Of a stretch of DNA of 64,000 nt, positions 22,904-32,170 are shown piece after piece. A program made the translations under genes and the position numbers. A model generated the notes under the pieces. That model did no database searches. It worked only from the letters and a program-made list of their open reading frames with translations, and was not told the DNA's origin. This DNA comes from Proteles cristata cristata (lineage: Eukaryota; Chordata; Mammalia; Carnivora; Hyaenidae), in NCBI GenBank assembly GCA_017311185.1, contig JAESUZ010002395.1, positions 1,054,001 to 1,118,000 of the forward strand. The letters are read 5' to 3'. Position 1 is the first letter of the stretch. Each line of letters starts with the position of its first letter.

Positions 22904-23653
22904 GGAACTGAGATACCACCTCACGCCTGTCAGAGTGGCTAAAATGAGCAAATCAGAGAACACTAGATGCTGGCGAGGATGTGGAGAAACGGGCACCCTC
23001 CTACACTGTCGGTGGGAATGTAAACTGGTACAGCCCCTCTGGAAAACAGTGTGGAGGTTCCTCAGGAAGCTAACAATAGAACTCCCCTATGACCCAGCAA
23101 TAGCACTGCTAGGAATTTACCCAAGGGATACAGAAATGCTGATGCATAGGAGCACATGTACCCCAATGTTAATAGCAGCACTCTCCACAATAGCTAAAAC
23201 ATGGAAAGAGCCTAAGTGTCCATCAACAGCTGAATGGATCAAGAAGATGTGGTTTATCTATACCATGGAATATGACATGACAATGAGAAACAATGAAATC
23301 TGGCCATGTGTAGCAACATGGATGGACCTTGAGGGTGTTATGCTTGAGCGAAATAAGTCAGGCAGAGAAGGACAAATATCATATGTTTGCATGTATAGGA
23401 GGATTAGGAGGAACTTAACTGAGGAACGAGGGAGAGAACAAGGGAGGAAATGGTGGGGGAAAGGGAGAGAGGCAAACCATGAGAGACTCTTGAATGCTGA
23501 CAAAAACTGAGGACTGATGGATGTAGGGGGGTGGGGGGATGGGCATGGAGGAGGGCACTTGTGGGGATGAGCACCGGGTGTTATGTGGAAACTAATTTGA
23601 CAATAAACTATTTGTAAAAAAAATAAAATAAAATAAAATAAATAGAAAACAAA
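22904..23653 (+). mobile_element. recent 5'-truncated L1 with exact TSD
   Basis: About 750 bases: the C-terminal part of ORF2 in one frame (from 22908, through [14 protein letters not shown] and [20 protein letters not shown] text), then a G-rich 3' UTR and an aaaataaaataaaat tail. The ORF2 frame holds until a likely 1-base insertion near 23345 (cttgagcga where ctaagcga is expected), so the C-terminus read to 23510 is out of phase and not native. The exact 15-base duplication and long single frame mark it as younger than the other L1s here. It lacks a promoter and ORF1, so it cannot move by itself. Confidence 0.93.
23526..23543 (+). other. G-quadruplex-like tract in L1 3' UTR
   Basis: Runs of six G, six G and three G separated by single or double bases (ggggggtggggggatggg). 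A G-rich tract at this place is a known property of mammalian L1 3' UTRs. Confidence 0.7.
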
Positions 23654-23795
23654 AAAAATGGTGTTGGGAGAGAGCTGCATATTTCTCTAAACTCCTCATC
23701 TCACAAAAGGCCAATTCTAGGTGTTTACTCCTTGTGCGAATGCATGCTGCAAGAACATCATACTTGTTTCCCATCAAATTGTTGGGATTCAGATG

Positions 23796-23904
23796 CTTTT
23801 TTTTTTTTTTAATATAGTAAGCTCCACACCCAACATGGGGCTTAAACTCATGATACTGAGATCAAGAGTTGGACAGTCTATCTCCTGAGCCAGCGAGGTG
23901 CCCC
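23796..23904 (-). mobile_element. CAN-SINE, class O, short antisense copy
   Basis: A T-run followed by taagctccacacccaacatg, ggggcttaaactcatgatac and gagccagcgaggtgcccc. Flanks cagatgcttt and caggtgcttt suggest an old duplication. Confidence 0.85.
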
Positions 23905-23934
23905 CAGGTGCTTTTAGTATATGTTTTCTAATCA

Positions 23935-24545
23935 AGTGTGGTAAGCAGAATAATGGTCCACCAAAGTTCCACATGTCCTAATTTCTAGAATGTGTAAGTA
24001 TGTTATCTGACATGCAAGAAGGGACTTTGCAGATGTGAGGAAGATGATAAGCCTCAATATGGGGAAATTATCCTGGTTTATCTGAGTCACACCTATGTAC
24101 CCATGTAAGTTCTTAAAAGCAGCAAAAGAAGGCAGAAGAGTAAGTCGGAGGGATGTGGTGGACTAAGAAGGAACGATTCAGTGCCTGAGGGGCACTCGAT
24201 CCCCTATTACTGGCTGGAAGCTGGAGGAAGGAAGCCATGAGCCAAGGAATCCAAGCTGTGTCTAGAACCTCAGTGAAGCCTCAGCTGACAGTCAGCCAAG
24301 AAACGGGGGCATGGACCCACAACCAGAAGGAACTGGATTCTGCCAACAACCTGTATGATCCAGGGAACGAATTGTCCCCTGGAGCCTCCAGAAAGAAATG
24401 TGTCCTGTTGACACCTTGATCTCAGTCCAGTGAGGCCCATGCTGGGCTTCTGACGTGGAGAAATGGAAGATAATGCATTTTGTTGTTTGAGCCACTAAAT
24501 TAGCATTAATTTGTTTTGGGGACAATACAACACTAATGCACAAAG
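23935..24545 (+). mobile_element. MLT1-type MaLR LTR
   Basis: Near-complete: gtaagcagaataatggtcca, gaagggactttgcagatgtg, ggggaaattatcctggttta, ggcagaagagtaagtcgga, tgttgacaccttgatctcag and tttgttgtttgagccactaa in order. The 60- and 90-codon frames inside are not genes. Confidence 0.9.
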
Positions 24546-25024
24546 GTAAAGACAAAAACTTCATTTAATTCCATTTATTTATTCATTTGCTCACTTATTC
24601 ATTTTTTCAAGCAATCACTGAGCAGCTATAGCGAATGAGGCACTGAGCCAGTTGCTGGTCATAAAAGCATGAGTAATAATAGCCAGTCCCGACTCTCAAC
24701 ATATTATAGGAAGTCAGTGGAATGACCAGAAAAAGGTTTCAGACTTTGCAAACAACTTGTTCTGCCTTAATTCTCTGAACTACTCAACCTTTCCTCCTGC
24801 CCACAATTTCAAAACAATTAGTCACAGTGGGGGTGTGTCGTGTTTTGCAAACTCGTTGGCATGAATGTAGTATGGGCAAGCTCAAGAAAAACGAATGGAT
24901 TTTCCCCCCTTGGTCTGTGTCCAGTGAGATCATGGCTTTGGTGACCTTCATTGCAGGTCTGTGGCCACTTAATAAACACCCACACTACACTGCTGCTTCC
25001 CAGGGACACGGTGACATCTTCTTG
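24546..25024. other. unique and low-complexity sequence
   Basis: A TTCATT-like patch at 24568-24605 precedes a possible eroded ancient repeat (gaatgaggcactgagcc). No gene recognised. Confidence 0.45.
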
Positions 25025-25215
25025 TCTAGGCCAGGGCTTCCCAAAGCTTCGTGTGTCTAAAATTCATCTGAAAGGTATATTAAAATACATATGTCTAGGC
25101 CCCCAACCCAGGGAGTCCAATTCAGTAGATCTGGGTTGGGGAATGAAGATCTGAATTTCTCATAGCTTCCCAGATGGTGCTTCCTGTCCACAGGGAACAC
25201 TCTGAGAGTCTTTGG
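25025..25215 (+). mobile_element. MER5-type hAT element
   Basis: ccagggcttcccaaagcttc, cagtagatctgggttgggg and agaacactctgag-like end form the pattern of MER5 (Charlie-derived, non-autonomous, about 190 bases). Confidence 0.75.
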
Positions 25216-26190
25216 TGGATCACTCCTTATTTATTGACGCATCTGGCTGATGGAACCAGGAGGATCAGAAGCAGACAAACCTCATAACTATGCAGCATAC
25301 CTGCCAGCCGGTGCCACACTTTTGGACACCTGAGCCCTGATAATCTCCCTGTCTGGTCCTTCCATTTTTGTTCCCAGATGAGACTTCCCTGCCCTCCTAC
25401 AGTAATTGGGGATGCCCCGCGACTTGCAGAAACCTCAGACCACTGAGAAGCAAGAGAGAGGAAGGGAGAACAAGCAGTGTTTCGCTAACGGGCAAGTTCA
25501 GACAGAGGGACCTGGTGCCATCATACACAGCATCTTCCTGGAGAAGGTTCAGACAAAGTGTTGTAATCTCTAATTGTGCAATCCAACCTAAGAACAGAGC
25601 ATGTGTCCCACTTGAGGGGCAGGCAAACCAATTGCACAATGTGCTCTGGGGGCACTGAGGACATCACATGATATTACAGCCTCTGCCCGGCCGCATCCTC
25701 TAATATCACGTCCCCAAATTCTGTTGTTCCTGATTTCCCTCGCTGTCATCCTTCCATGAACTCTTTCAAGCCAAAGGGCGCATGGCGATGTACTGACATA
25801 CAGGTGCTGATGACTTACTGCTCGGTCCTCTAACATTGTCCCTCTACAGGTCTTTCATGTGAGCTGTAACATGGCCATAAACCTCAACAATGTGATTCCA
25901 GGCAATGATTTTGCTTGAACTCCCAAAATCACTTTGATTGGCCGTATGGATCCTGGTTCCTCTTTTAAAGATTCAGAAAGATAAGATGGGGGTTGGGTCC
26001 ATTGTTTGGAAAAATCCAATTGGAATTTCAGAGCATCCTGTCCATCGTTTGGAAGAACAGAAACGTCATAAACCAAAAAGCTGTCAAACAGTGCTTGCTA
26101 GATTAAAAGGAAAAAGATCAGTCTTGTTGTCGAAATTGGTTTTCGCTTAGGTCCTCTTTCTAGACCAGAGATCTTCCTAGAGCTTTAGGA
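25216..26190. other. unique interval without recognised repeat
   Basis: Nearly 1 kb with no transposable element. Frames of 70 to 96 codons on both strands (for example 25368-25658 +) have no recognisable domain, and I see no convincing exon. Confidence 0.5.
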
Positions 26191-26206
26191 AGATGGTATA
26201 TCTCCA

Positions 26207-26423
26207 TGGGGCGCCTGGGTGGCTTAGTCGGTTAAGCGTCCGACTTTCGCTTAGGTCATGATCTCGCGGTTCGTGGGTTCGGGCCCGCGTCGGGCTCTGT
26301 GCTGACTGCCAGCTCAGAGCCTGGAGCCTGTTTCAGTCTGTGACTCCCTCTCTCTCTGACCCTCCCCTGCTCACACTGTCTCTCTCTCTCTCCTAGAAAT
26401 AAATAAAACATTAAAAAAAAAAA
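26207..26423 (+). mobile_element. CAN-SINE, class Y, exact TSD
   Basis: Near-consensus copy: A box tggcttagtcgg, CpG-bearing tgatctcgcggttcgtggg, ctgactgccagctcagagcc and tail cctagaaataaataaaac with a pure A run. The 16-base duplication agatggtatatctcca is exact at 26191-26206 and 26424-26439. One base is missing at the B box (gggttcgggcccgcg). Confidence 0.97.
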
Positions 26424-26673
26424 AGATGGTATATCTCCAGACAACTGTGGTAAAAATTTTTTCCTTTGCGCCAGGTCTCCGCAAAATGAAAAAGATTTGT
26501 TTGATATAAATCTCTTTTCTTTTAATGAGACTAAAATACCATTATTGTTTTTATTTGTTAAATAATAATTTAGTTTTGTTTTACTCTAAGGCAGGGATTC
26601 TTAACTTATTTTGTGCCACGAACCTCAATGGACTTTGGGTGATGCCTACAGACCCCTTTTAAGAATACTGTCT

Positions 26674-26873
26674 TGGGGCACCTGGGTGACTCAGTTGGTT
26701 ACACGCCCGACTCCAACTCAGGTCATGGTCTCACAGCTCATGAGTTCAAGCTCCACATCAGGCTCTGTATTGACAGTTCAGAGCCTAGAGACTGCTTTGG
26801 ATTCTGTGTCTCACTCTCTCTACCCTTCCTCACTCAAGCTCTGTCTCTCTGTCTCCTTCAAAAGTAAATAAAC
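26674..26873 (+). mobile_element. CAN-SINE, class S
   Basis: Head ggggcacctgggtgactcag, gttcaagctccacatcagg, tattgacagttcagagccta and tail aaaagtaaataaac, directly followed by L1 text. Confidence 0.93.
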
Positions 26874-28047
26874 ACCAGCAGCATTCTTCACAGAGCTAGA
26901 ACAAACAATCCTAAAATTTGTATGGAACCAGAAAAGACCCCGAATAGCCAAAGCAATCTTGAAAAAGAAAACCAAAATATGAGGCATCACAATCCCAGAC
27001 ATCAAGCTATATTACAAAGCTATAATCATCAAGACAGTATGATGCTCACACAAGAACAGACACTCAGATCAATGGAACAGAATAGAGAACCCAGAAATGG
27101 ACCCACAAACGTATGGCCAGCTCATCTTTGACAAAGTGGGAAAGAATATCCAATGGAATAAAGACAGTCTCTTCAGCAGGTGGTGTTGGGAAAACTGGAC
27201 AGCAACGTGCAGAATGAACCCGGACCACTTTGTTAACACCATACACAAAAATAAACTCAAAGTAGATGAAAGACCTAAATTTAAGACAGGAAGCCATCAA
27301 AAACCTCGAGGAGAAAGCAGGCAAAAACCTCTTTGACCTCCACTGCAGCAACTTCTTACTCAACACATCTCCAGAGGCAAGGGAAACAAAAGCAAAAATG
27401 AGCTATTAGGACTTCATCAACATAAAAATCTTATGCACAGTGTAGGAAACAATCAGCAAAACTAAAAGGCAACCAATGGAATGGGAGAAAGTATTTGCAA
27501 ATGACATATCAGATACAGGGTTAGTATCCAAAATCTATAAAGAACTTATCGCACTCAACATCCAAAAAACAAATTATCCAGTGAAGAAATAGGCAGAGAC
27601 ATGAATAGGCACTTCACCAAAGAAGACATGTGGATGGCCAACTGACACATGAAACAATGTTCAACATCACTCATCATCAGGGAAATACAAATCAAAACCT
27701 CAATGAGATACCACCTCACACCTGTCAGAATGCCTAACATTCACAACTCAGGCAACAACAGATGTTGGCGAGGATGTGGAGAAAGAGAATATCTTTTGCA
27801 CTGTTGGTAGGAATGCAAACTGGTGCAGTGACTCTGGAAAACAGTGTGGAGGTTCCTCAAAAATTAAAAATAGAACTGCCCTACACTTAGCAATTGCACT
27901 ACTAGATATCTATCCAAGGGATACAGGTGTGCTGTTTTGAAGAGGTACATACACCCCAATGTTTATAGCAGCGCTATCAACAATAGCCAAAGTATGGAAA
28001 GAGCCCAAATGTCCATTGATGGATGAATGGATAAAGAAGATGTAGCG

Positions 28048-28057
28048 CATGTGCGCG

Positions 28058-28108
<51 letters not shown>
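28048..28108. repeat. (CG)n(CA)n alternating tract
   Basis: gcatgtgcgcgcgcgcgcgc passes into a (CA)n run of more than 20 units. It is uninterrupted purine-pyrimidine alternation, the sequence type that favours left-handed DNA. It sits where the L1 normally has a short TATATATACA segment. Confidence 0.93.
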
Positions 28109-28109
<1 letters not shown>

Positions 28110-28376
28110 AGTATTGCTCAGCAATCAAAAAGAATGAAATCTTGCCATTTGCAACCACGCGGATGGAACTAGAGGGTATTATGTTAAGTGAAATTAGTCA
28201 GAAAAAGACAAATATCGTATGACTTCACTCATATGAGGACTTTTTAAAAAATTTTGTTAATGTTTTATTTATTTCTGAGAGAGGGAGAGAGAGAGAGACA
28301 GCGTGAGCAGGGGAGGGTCAGAGAGAGAGGGAGACACAGAATCTGAAGCAGGCTTCAGGCTCTGAGCTGTCAGAGC

Positions 28377-28468
28377 TGTAGGGGGCCCGCAGGTGAATGT
28401 GTCCACCAGGCATTGACGGCAGCCTCCACCTCGGTGGAGTAATTCTGATTTTGAATCTGGGCGCTCGT
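28377..28468 (-). pseudogene. FTL: ferritin light chain N-terminal coding remnant
   Basis: Codons read S-A-Q-I-Q-N-Q-N-Y-S-T-E-V-E-A-A-V-N before the frame is lost. Ferritin light chain is about 175 residues, so some 85% of the coding sequence is absent, including the four-helix core. The functional protein is a cytosolic iron-storage subunit; this remnant makes none. Confidence 0.88.
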
Positions 28469-28613
28469 GGTTGATGGGTAATGAGGAGCTAAGCTCAAAA
28501 TCAGCTGTTGGGTGGTCCTGGAGGCAGAGGGTGGGCAAGAAGATGGCTCCAAAGGTTGCAACTGGAAAAATGGTTGGAGGGTGGTCGGAGGCTGGTAGAA
28601 GGGGTGTCCCTGG

Positions 28614-28650
28614 GTCTGTCTGTCCAAATACTGTTGAAGCAAGAGACGGA
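28614..28650 (-). promoter_or_regulatory. degenerate iron-responsive element of FTL 5' UTR
   Basis: The minus strand reads ttgCttcaaCAGTATttgga: the bulged C, five-base upper stem (ttcaa/ttgga) and six-base loop of a ferritin IRE can all be placed. The loop is CAGTAT where ferritin has CAGTGT, so the loop C1-G5 pair needed for IRP binding is lost. Confidence 0.8.
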
Positions 28651-28975
28651 TCCGCAGGACTGCCAGGCGCACTGCTAAGAGTATGGTTTTGACAAACAAA
28701 CAGAAAGGAGACCCATGCATATAGAGAGTAAGCTGAGGGTTTCCAGAGGGAAGAAGTGATGGGGGAATGGGCAAAATAGATGGAGGGGAGAGGGAGATAC
28801 AGGCTCCCAGTTGTGGAATGAATGAGTCATGGGGATTAAAGGCACAGCATAGGGGATATAGTCAATGGTATTGTAATAACATGGTGTGGTGACAGGTGGT
28901 GGCTACACTTGGGGTGAACATAGCATAAATGTATAGATTTGTCCAGTTGCTATGTTGTACACCTGAACATGACCT

Positions 28976-29256
28976 GCTCTAATGTTGAAGTAGTGATGCG
29001 CAGTAATGGTATTTTGAGCTACTGCAACAAGTGTAATGGGTATGAAAAATCTGTGATTTCCCTTGGAGATATAGACACCCTTGTCTATTACTGTGGTTTA
29101 TTGTCTACACTCTTAACTGAAGGAGATTCTAATTTCAGATAGGGGTTAGTGAAAATAAAGAGACAGTTATTCCCATCCAGGTTTATGGACTCGGTGAATT
29201 CTGTCTGTATATATTCTTGGGACTCATTGGACCACAGGATAATAAAGCATCCCTGA
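28976..29256. other. hAT right part and short unique stretch
   Basis: Up to 29206 this is the right part of the split hAT element; 29207-29256 is unassigned. Confidence 0.6.
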
Positions 29257-29258
29257 CT

Positions 29259-29296
29259 TCCTTCCTTCCTTCCTTCCTTCCTTCCTTCCTTCCTTC
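29259..29296 (+). repeat. (CTTC)n tetranucleotide microsatellite
   Basis: Nine perfect CTTC units, then degenerate. Perfect tetranucleotides of this length are often variable. Confidence 0.95.
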
Positions 29297-29299
29297 ATC

Positions 29300-29406
29300 T
29301 TTCTTGTTTATTGATTTATATTTAGTAGTCTCTATACCCAATGTGGACAACAGACTCAAGACCCCGAGATCAAGTTCACATGCTCTTCCAGCTGAGCCAT
29401 CCAAAC
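29300..29406 (-). mobile_element. CAN-SINE, class O, antisense
   Basis: tttagtagtctctataccca, gaccccgagatcaagttcac and cagctgagccatccaaac are the reverse complement of an old SINE head. The microsatellite adjoins its 3' end and may have arisen from the tail. Confidence 0.75.
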
Positions 29407-30404
29407 ATAGAACACCCCAACTTCAATGTCTCCTCTCCCTCTGAACTTCTTTTCACCAACTCTAAATTGTAATGATTTCAAGAAAAGGATTTCTGTAGCA
29501 ATTGGAGGCCACTGTCGTTTTGTGGGGAACATTCCAAAGCTTCCAGTGGAATTCCAGGAAGTATAATGATCAAAGTCACTGGCCCTCATGGAGTTTTAAT
29601 TATTCTGGCAACAAATGGATCCCATGTCTTTGAAATTTTTCTAAAACAACCTTGAAATATATATACAAAATATGAAAAAAAAAGGAAGAAATTTATTCTA
29701 CTCAGCCTCCACTTCTCTCTTGCCCAAAAGGGCATCTCTGTTAACAATGAATTTATGGGATACATACTTCATAATTCTCTGATCTTCATATGCCAAAGGG
29801 AATGTGGATATATTATTGTACTTAGCAGTACAGGCAAAAAGCAAAGTACTCAATGTATTTCAGCAAGTTTAATATCTGATGGTTCAGGCTCCAAAAGAGA
29901 GATTAACTGTATTTCTCTCATATGCTAAAAATCCCAAGGAGGCTTTCTCAAAACCAACCTTGGGTCAGATGCCACCTCTTGGTCCTGTCCCCCAGCTGGG
30001 ATGGATGTAGTATTGGATTAAGTTAATTCATGAGTGTTTCTGCTGCAACCATGTAAACAAGTGGGTTGGGCGATCTTGTCCTTCCGGAATGACCAAGCAG
30101 ATGCCTCCACCAACCAACCGTTAGAAGGCCGGTTAGTGCTTTGTCCTCGGTCTCCACGGAATGGAAGACTTTATGGAAAATGAGAGAACCTTCTTTTTGT
30201 TACGAACAAGAACTCATCCTTTTTTAAAATCAGGTTTTTCTGAATATAAAGTAATGCACAAGAAACAAAACTGGGGAAGTGGTTTTTTTTTATAAGTGCA
30301 ATAGGAGTAAAAAAAAAATTTATTTCCCATCTTTTAAGATCAGCTCTGCCAACTGTGTGGGCCATATTTTCTTCTTGCCTTTGTCCTTGGACTGGATTTG
30401 AATG
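29407..30404. other. mostly unique sequence
   Basis: 29590-29800 may be an eroded LINE-derived repeat (ctctgttaacaatgaattt). No gene recognised; frames of 64 to 77 codons only. Confidence 0.45.
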
Positions 30405-30454
30405 TCTATGTCAGTGGTAATAACTCTTGACTACATATTAGAATCACCTGGGGA

Positions 30455-30588
30455 GGGGCATCTGGGTGCCTCAGTCCTTAAGCCTCTGACTCGTGGTTGT
30501 ACCTCAGGTCATGATCTCACAGTCATGAGATTGCACCCCACCTTGAGCTCTGCATTGATTGGCAGCGCAGAGCCAGCTTGGGATTCTC

Positions 30589-30623
<35 letters not shown>

Positions 30624-30718
30624 CCTCCCTCCCTCCCTGTCTCTCTGTCTTTCTCTGCCCCTCCCCTGCCCATGCACTTTCTCTCTCTCTCTTAAAAATA
30701 AATAAATAAACATAAAAG
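30455..30718 (+). mobile_element. CAN-SINE, class O, inside MER5
   Basis: Head ggggcatctgggtgcctcag, diverged B box, a long CT/CCCT run at 30593-30650 and tail cttaaaaataaataaataaa. The flanks agaatcacctgg at 30440-30451 and 30719-30730 are identical MER5 bases. Confidence 0.93.
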
Positions 30719-30851
30719 AGAATCACCTGGAGAACTTCTAAAACTATTTATGCCTGGGTCCCATCCAAGAGATTCTGACCCGATTGCTTTGGGGCGTGCC
30801 CGGGTCATTGGGGTTGTTTTCTTTTTTTAAACCCCTCAGGTGATTCTTGGC

Positions 30852-30958
30852 CTTTTTTTTTTTTTTTTTAGGTAGGCTCCACATTTCATGTGGGGCTTGA
30901 ACTCATGACCCTAAGTTCATGAATCACATTCTCTACCAACTGAGCCAGCCAGGCACCC
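30852..30958 (-). mobile_element. CAN-SINE, class O, short antisense copy in MER5
   Basis: A T-run, ggtaggctccacatttcatg, ggggcttgaactcatgaccc and gagccagccaggcaccct, the reverse complement of an old head with no CT body. Confidence 0.85.
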
Positions 30959-31260
30959 TCTCCTTATGTGACTTTTATAGCCAAAGTTGAGGACCTCTAA
31001 CTTATGCTGTTCTCCTACTGTTAGTTAGACAAGTAACGCACAAATACATTCTTGTGAGTTTTTTCTCAAATGTGGTTCTCAATGTTTAAAACAATTTTCA
31101 AAGTACATGGAATAGGAGTTCTCAAAACTCTGACATGCAGCACGATAACCCAAGAGTATATTCAACATGGAGACTTCCATCCTTGATGATTTATTAAGTA
31201 TGAGGCAGGATTCAGGAATGTGTCTTTTTTTTTTTTTTTACGAACTCCCCCTTTTCCCTT

Positions 31261-31494
31261 GGAAAAAAATTTTTTAATGTTTATATTTTTCAGAGAGAGA
31301 GAGAGAGAGACAGTGTGAGCAAGGGAGGAACACAGAGTGAGGGAGACAGAGAATCCGAAGCAGGCTCCAGGCTCCAAACTATCAGCACAGAGCCTGACAC
31401 TGGGCTCGAACCCACAGACAGCGAGATCAAACAGCAAGACTGTGTGACCTGAGCCGAAGTTGGAGGCTCAACCAGCAGATCCACACAGGTGCCC
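31261..31494 (-). mobile_element. CAN-SINE, antisense, exact TSD, internal insertion
   Basis: Full-length reverse complement with an extra segment of about 15 bases in the tRNA-like head (gatcaaacagcaagactgtg). The 16-base duplication ctcccccttttccctt is exact at 31245-31260 and 31495-31510. Confidence 0.95.
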
Positions 31495-31510
31495 CTCCCC
31501 CTTTTCCCTT

Positions 31511-31860
31511 TTTAATGAATGTCTTTAATTTGAAATAAGTTTGTATTTATGTGAGTTGCAGGGAACTCCCCTCTATCCTTCATCTGGCTTCAAACATCTT
31601 AAATAACCATGATACACTTAATCAAGACTAAGAAATTAACCTAAGTGTGGTACTATTAATTAAACTACGGTCTGTACTAAAGTCGTTTTCCATTTCAGGA
31701 ATCAGTCTAGGATACCGTGTTACCTTGAGTTACTATTACTCCAGTCTCTTTCTCAATCTGGAACAGTATTTTGGTCTTTCCTTACCCTTCATCTGACCTT
31801 GAATCTTTTGAAGAGTATTAATTAGTTACCTCCCAACTGTTATTGATATAGAATTTAAAA
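31511..31860 (-). mobile_element. L1M 3' UTR fragment, antisense
   Basis: Plus-strand text aaacatcttaaataaccatg, acttaatcaagactaagaaa and ttttgaagagtattaattag matches the reverse complement of an old L1 3' UTR. Confidence 0.7.
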
Positions 31861-31937
31861 AGAAATTCTCTTTACCCTCAGCCTCAAATTTTAGTACCTG
31901 CCTTTAAGATAACCACTGATAACTCTTCTGCATTCTT

Positions 31938-32153
31938 TTTTTTTTTAATGTTTTATTTATTTCTAGGAGAGAGAGAGAGAGACAGCGTGAGCAGGGAGGG
32001 TCAGAGAGAGAGGGAGTCACAGACTGAAACAGGCTCCAGGCTCCGAGCTGGCAGTCAGCACAGAGCCCGACGCGGGGCTCGAACCCACGAACCACAAGAT
32101 CATCACCGAAGCGAAAGTCGGACGCTTAACCGACTAAGCCACCCAGGCGCCCC
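31938..32153 (-). mobile_element. CAN-SINE, class Y, antisense
   Basis: Reverse complement with attatttctaggag, cagactgaaacaggctccag and gagctggcagtcagcacaga. CpGs at cccgacgcggggctcgaacc are kept. Flanks aactcttctgcattctt (31921-31937) and aactcttctgtattctt (32154-32170) differ at one of 17 bases. Confidence 0.97.
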
Positions 32154-32170
32154 AACTCTTCTGTATTCTT

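Larger units (their letters stand above)
28243..28685 (-). pseudogene. FTL: ferritin light chain/CAN-SINE chimeric retropseudogene
   Basis: Read on the minus strand: a ferritin light chain mRNA copy from its 5' UTR (28685 to 28469) through about 28 codons (28468 to 28377), joined to a 5'-truncated CAN-SINE (28376 to 28243) ending in A/T-rich tail. Ferritin identity rests on the peptide QNYSTEVEAAVN and on a 5' UTR with tctcttgcttcaacag followed by a tttggac arm. The start codon is ACG instead of ATG (28466-28468). Three extra bases follow codon 5 and small indels shift the frame after VN, so no protein is possible. No intron is present. The unit interrupts an L1. Because ferritin keeps its 5' end and the SINE its 3' end, a template-switch chimera is likely; a SINE insertion plus deletion is the alternative. 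Confidence 0.88.
26874..28975 (+). mobile_element. L1, 5' truncated, opened by a chimeric retropseudogene
   Basis: ORF2 text starts accagcagcattcttcaca and runs through gatcaatggaacagaatag, ggtgttgggaaaactggac and gttggcgaggatgtggag to 28242. The 3' UTR resumes at about 28686 (gggtttccagagggaag, gtcatggggattaaagg, ggggatatagtcaatgg, gttgtacacctgaac). ORF2 is decayed by stops and frameshifts. Between the two parts lies the ferritin/SINE insertion. A CG/CA microsatellite has grown inside at 28048-28108. Confidence 0.9.
26592..29206 (+). mobile_element. hAT-type transposon, opened by SINE and L1
   Basis: Left part 26592-26673 begins CAGGGATTCTTAACTT, a hAT-like terminus, and reads gtgccacgaacctcaatgg. 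Right part about 28975-29206 reads gttgaagtagtgatgcgcag, gtgaaaataaagagacag and tttatggactcggtg. The same family is intact at 10259-10695, which shows that roughly 180 bases are missing between the parts. Everything from 26674 to about 28974 is later insertion. Confidence 0.7.
30405..31005 (+). mobile_element. MER5-type hAT element opened by two SINEs
   Basis: Three pieces in order: 30405-30451 (cagtggtaataactcttgac, attagaatcacctgg), 30719-30851 (agaatcacctggagaac, gagattctgacccgattg, caggtgattcttgg) and 30959-31005 (gccaaagttgaggacctct). The two gaps are SINEs in opposite orientations. Confidence 0.82.

Noticed and set aside
22851..23510. 219-codon open frame resembling a protein gene
   Set aside because: It is the L1 ORF2 C-terminus with flanking sequence in front; it begins outside the L1 and ends after a frameshift.
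23258..23680. 140-codon minus frame with repeated hydrophobic runs
   Set aside because: Antisense shadow of the recent L1 and its A-rich tail.
26207..26280. possible tRNA-Lys gene
   Set aside because: The A-box and B-box text is the head of a CAN-SINE; the anticodon arm and 3' acceptor cannot be formed and a SINE body and duplication follow.
28370..28774. 134-codon minus open frame
   Set aside because: It joins L1 3' UTR, ferritin 5' UTR and a broken ferritin start. The original start codon is ACG and the frame shifts after 18 codons.
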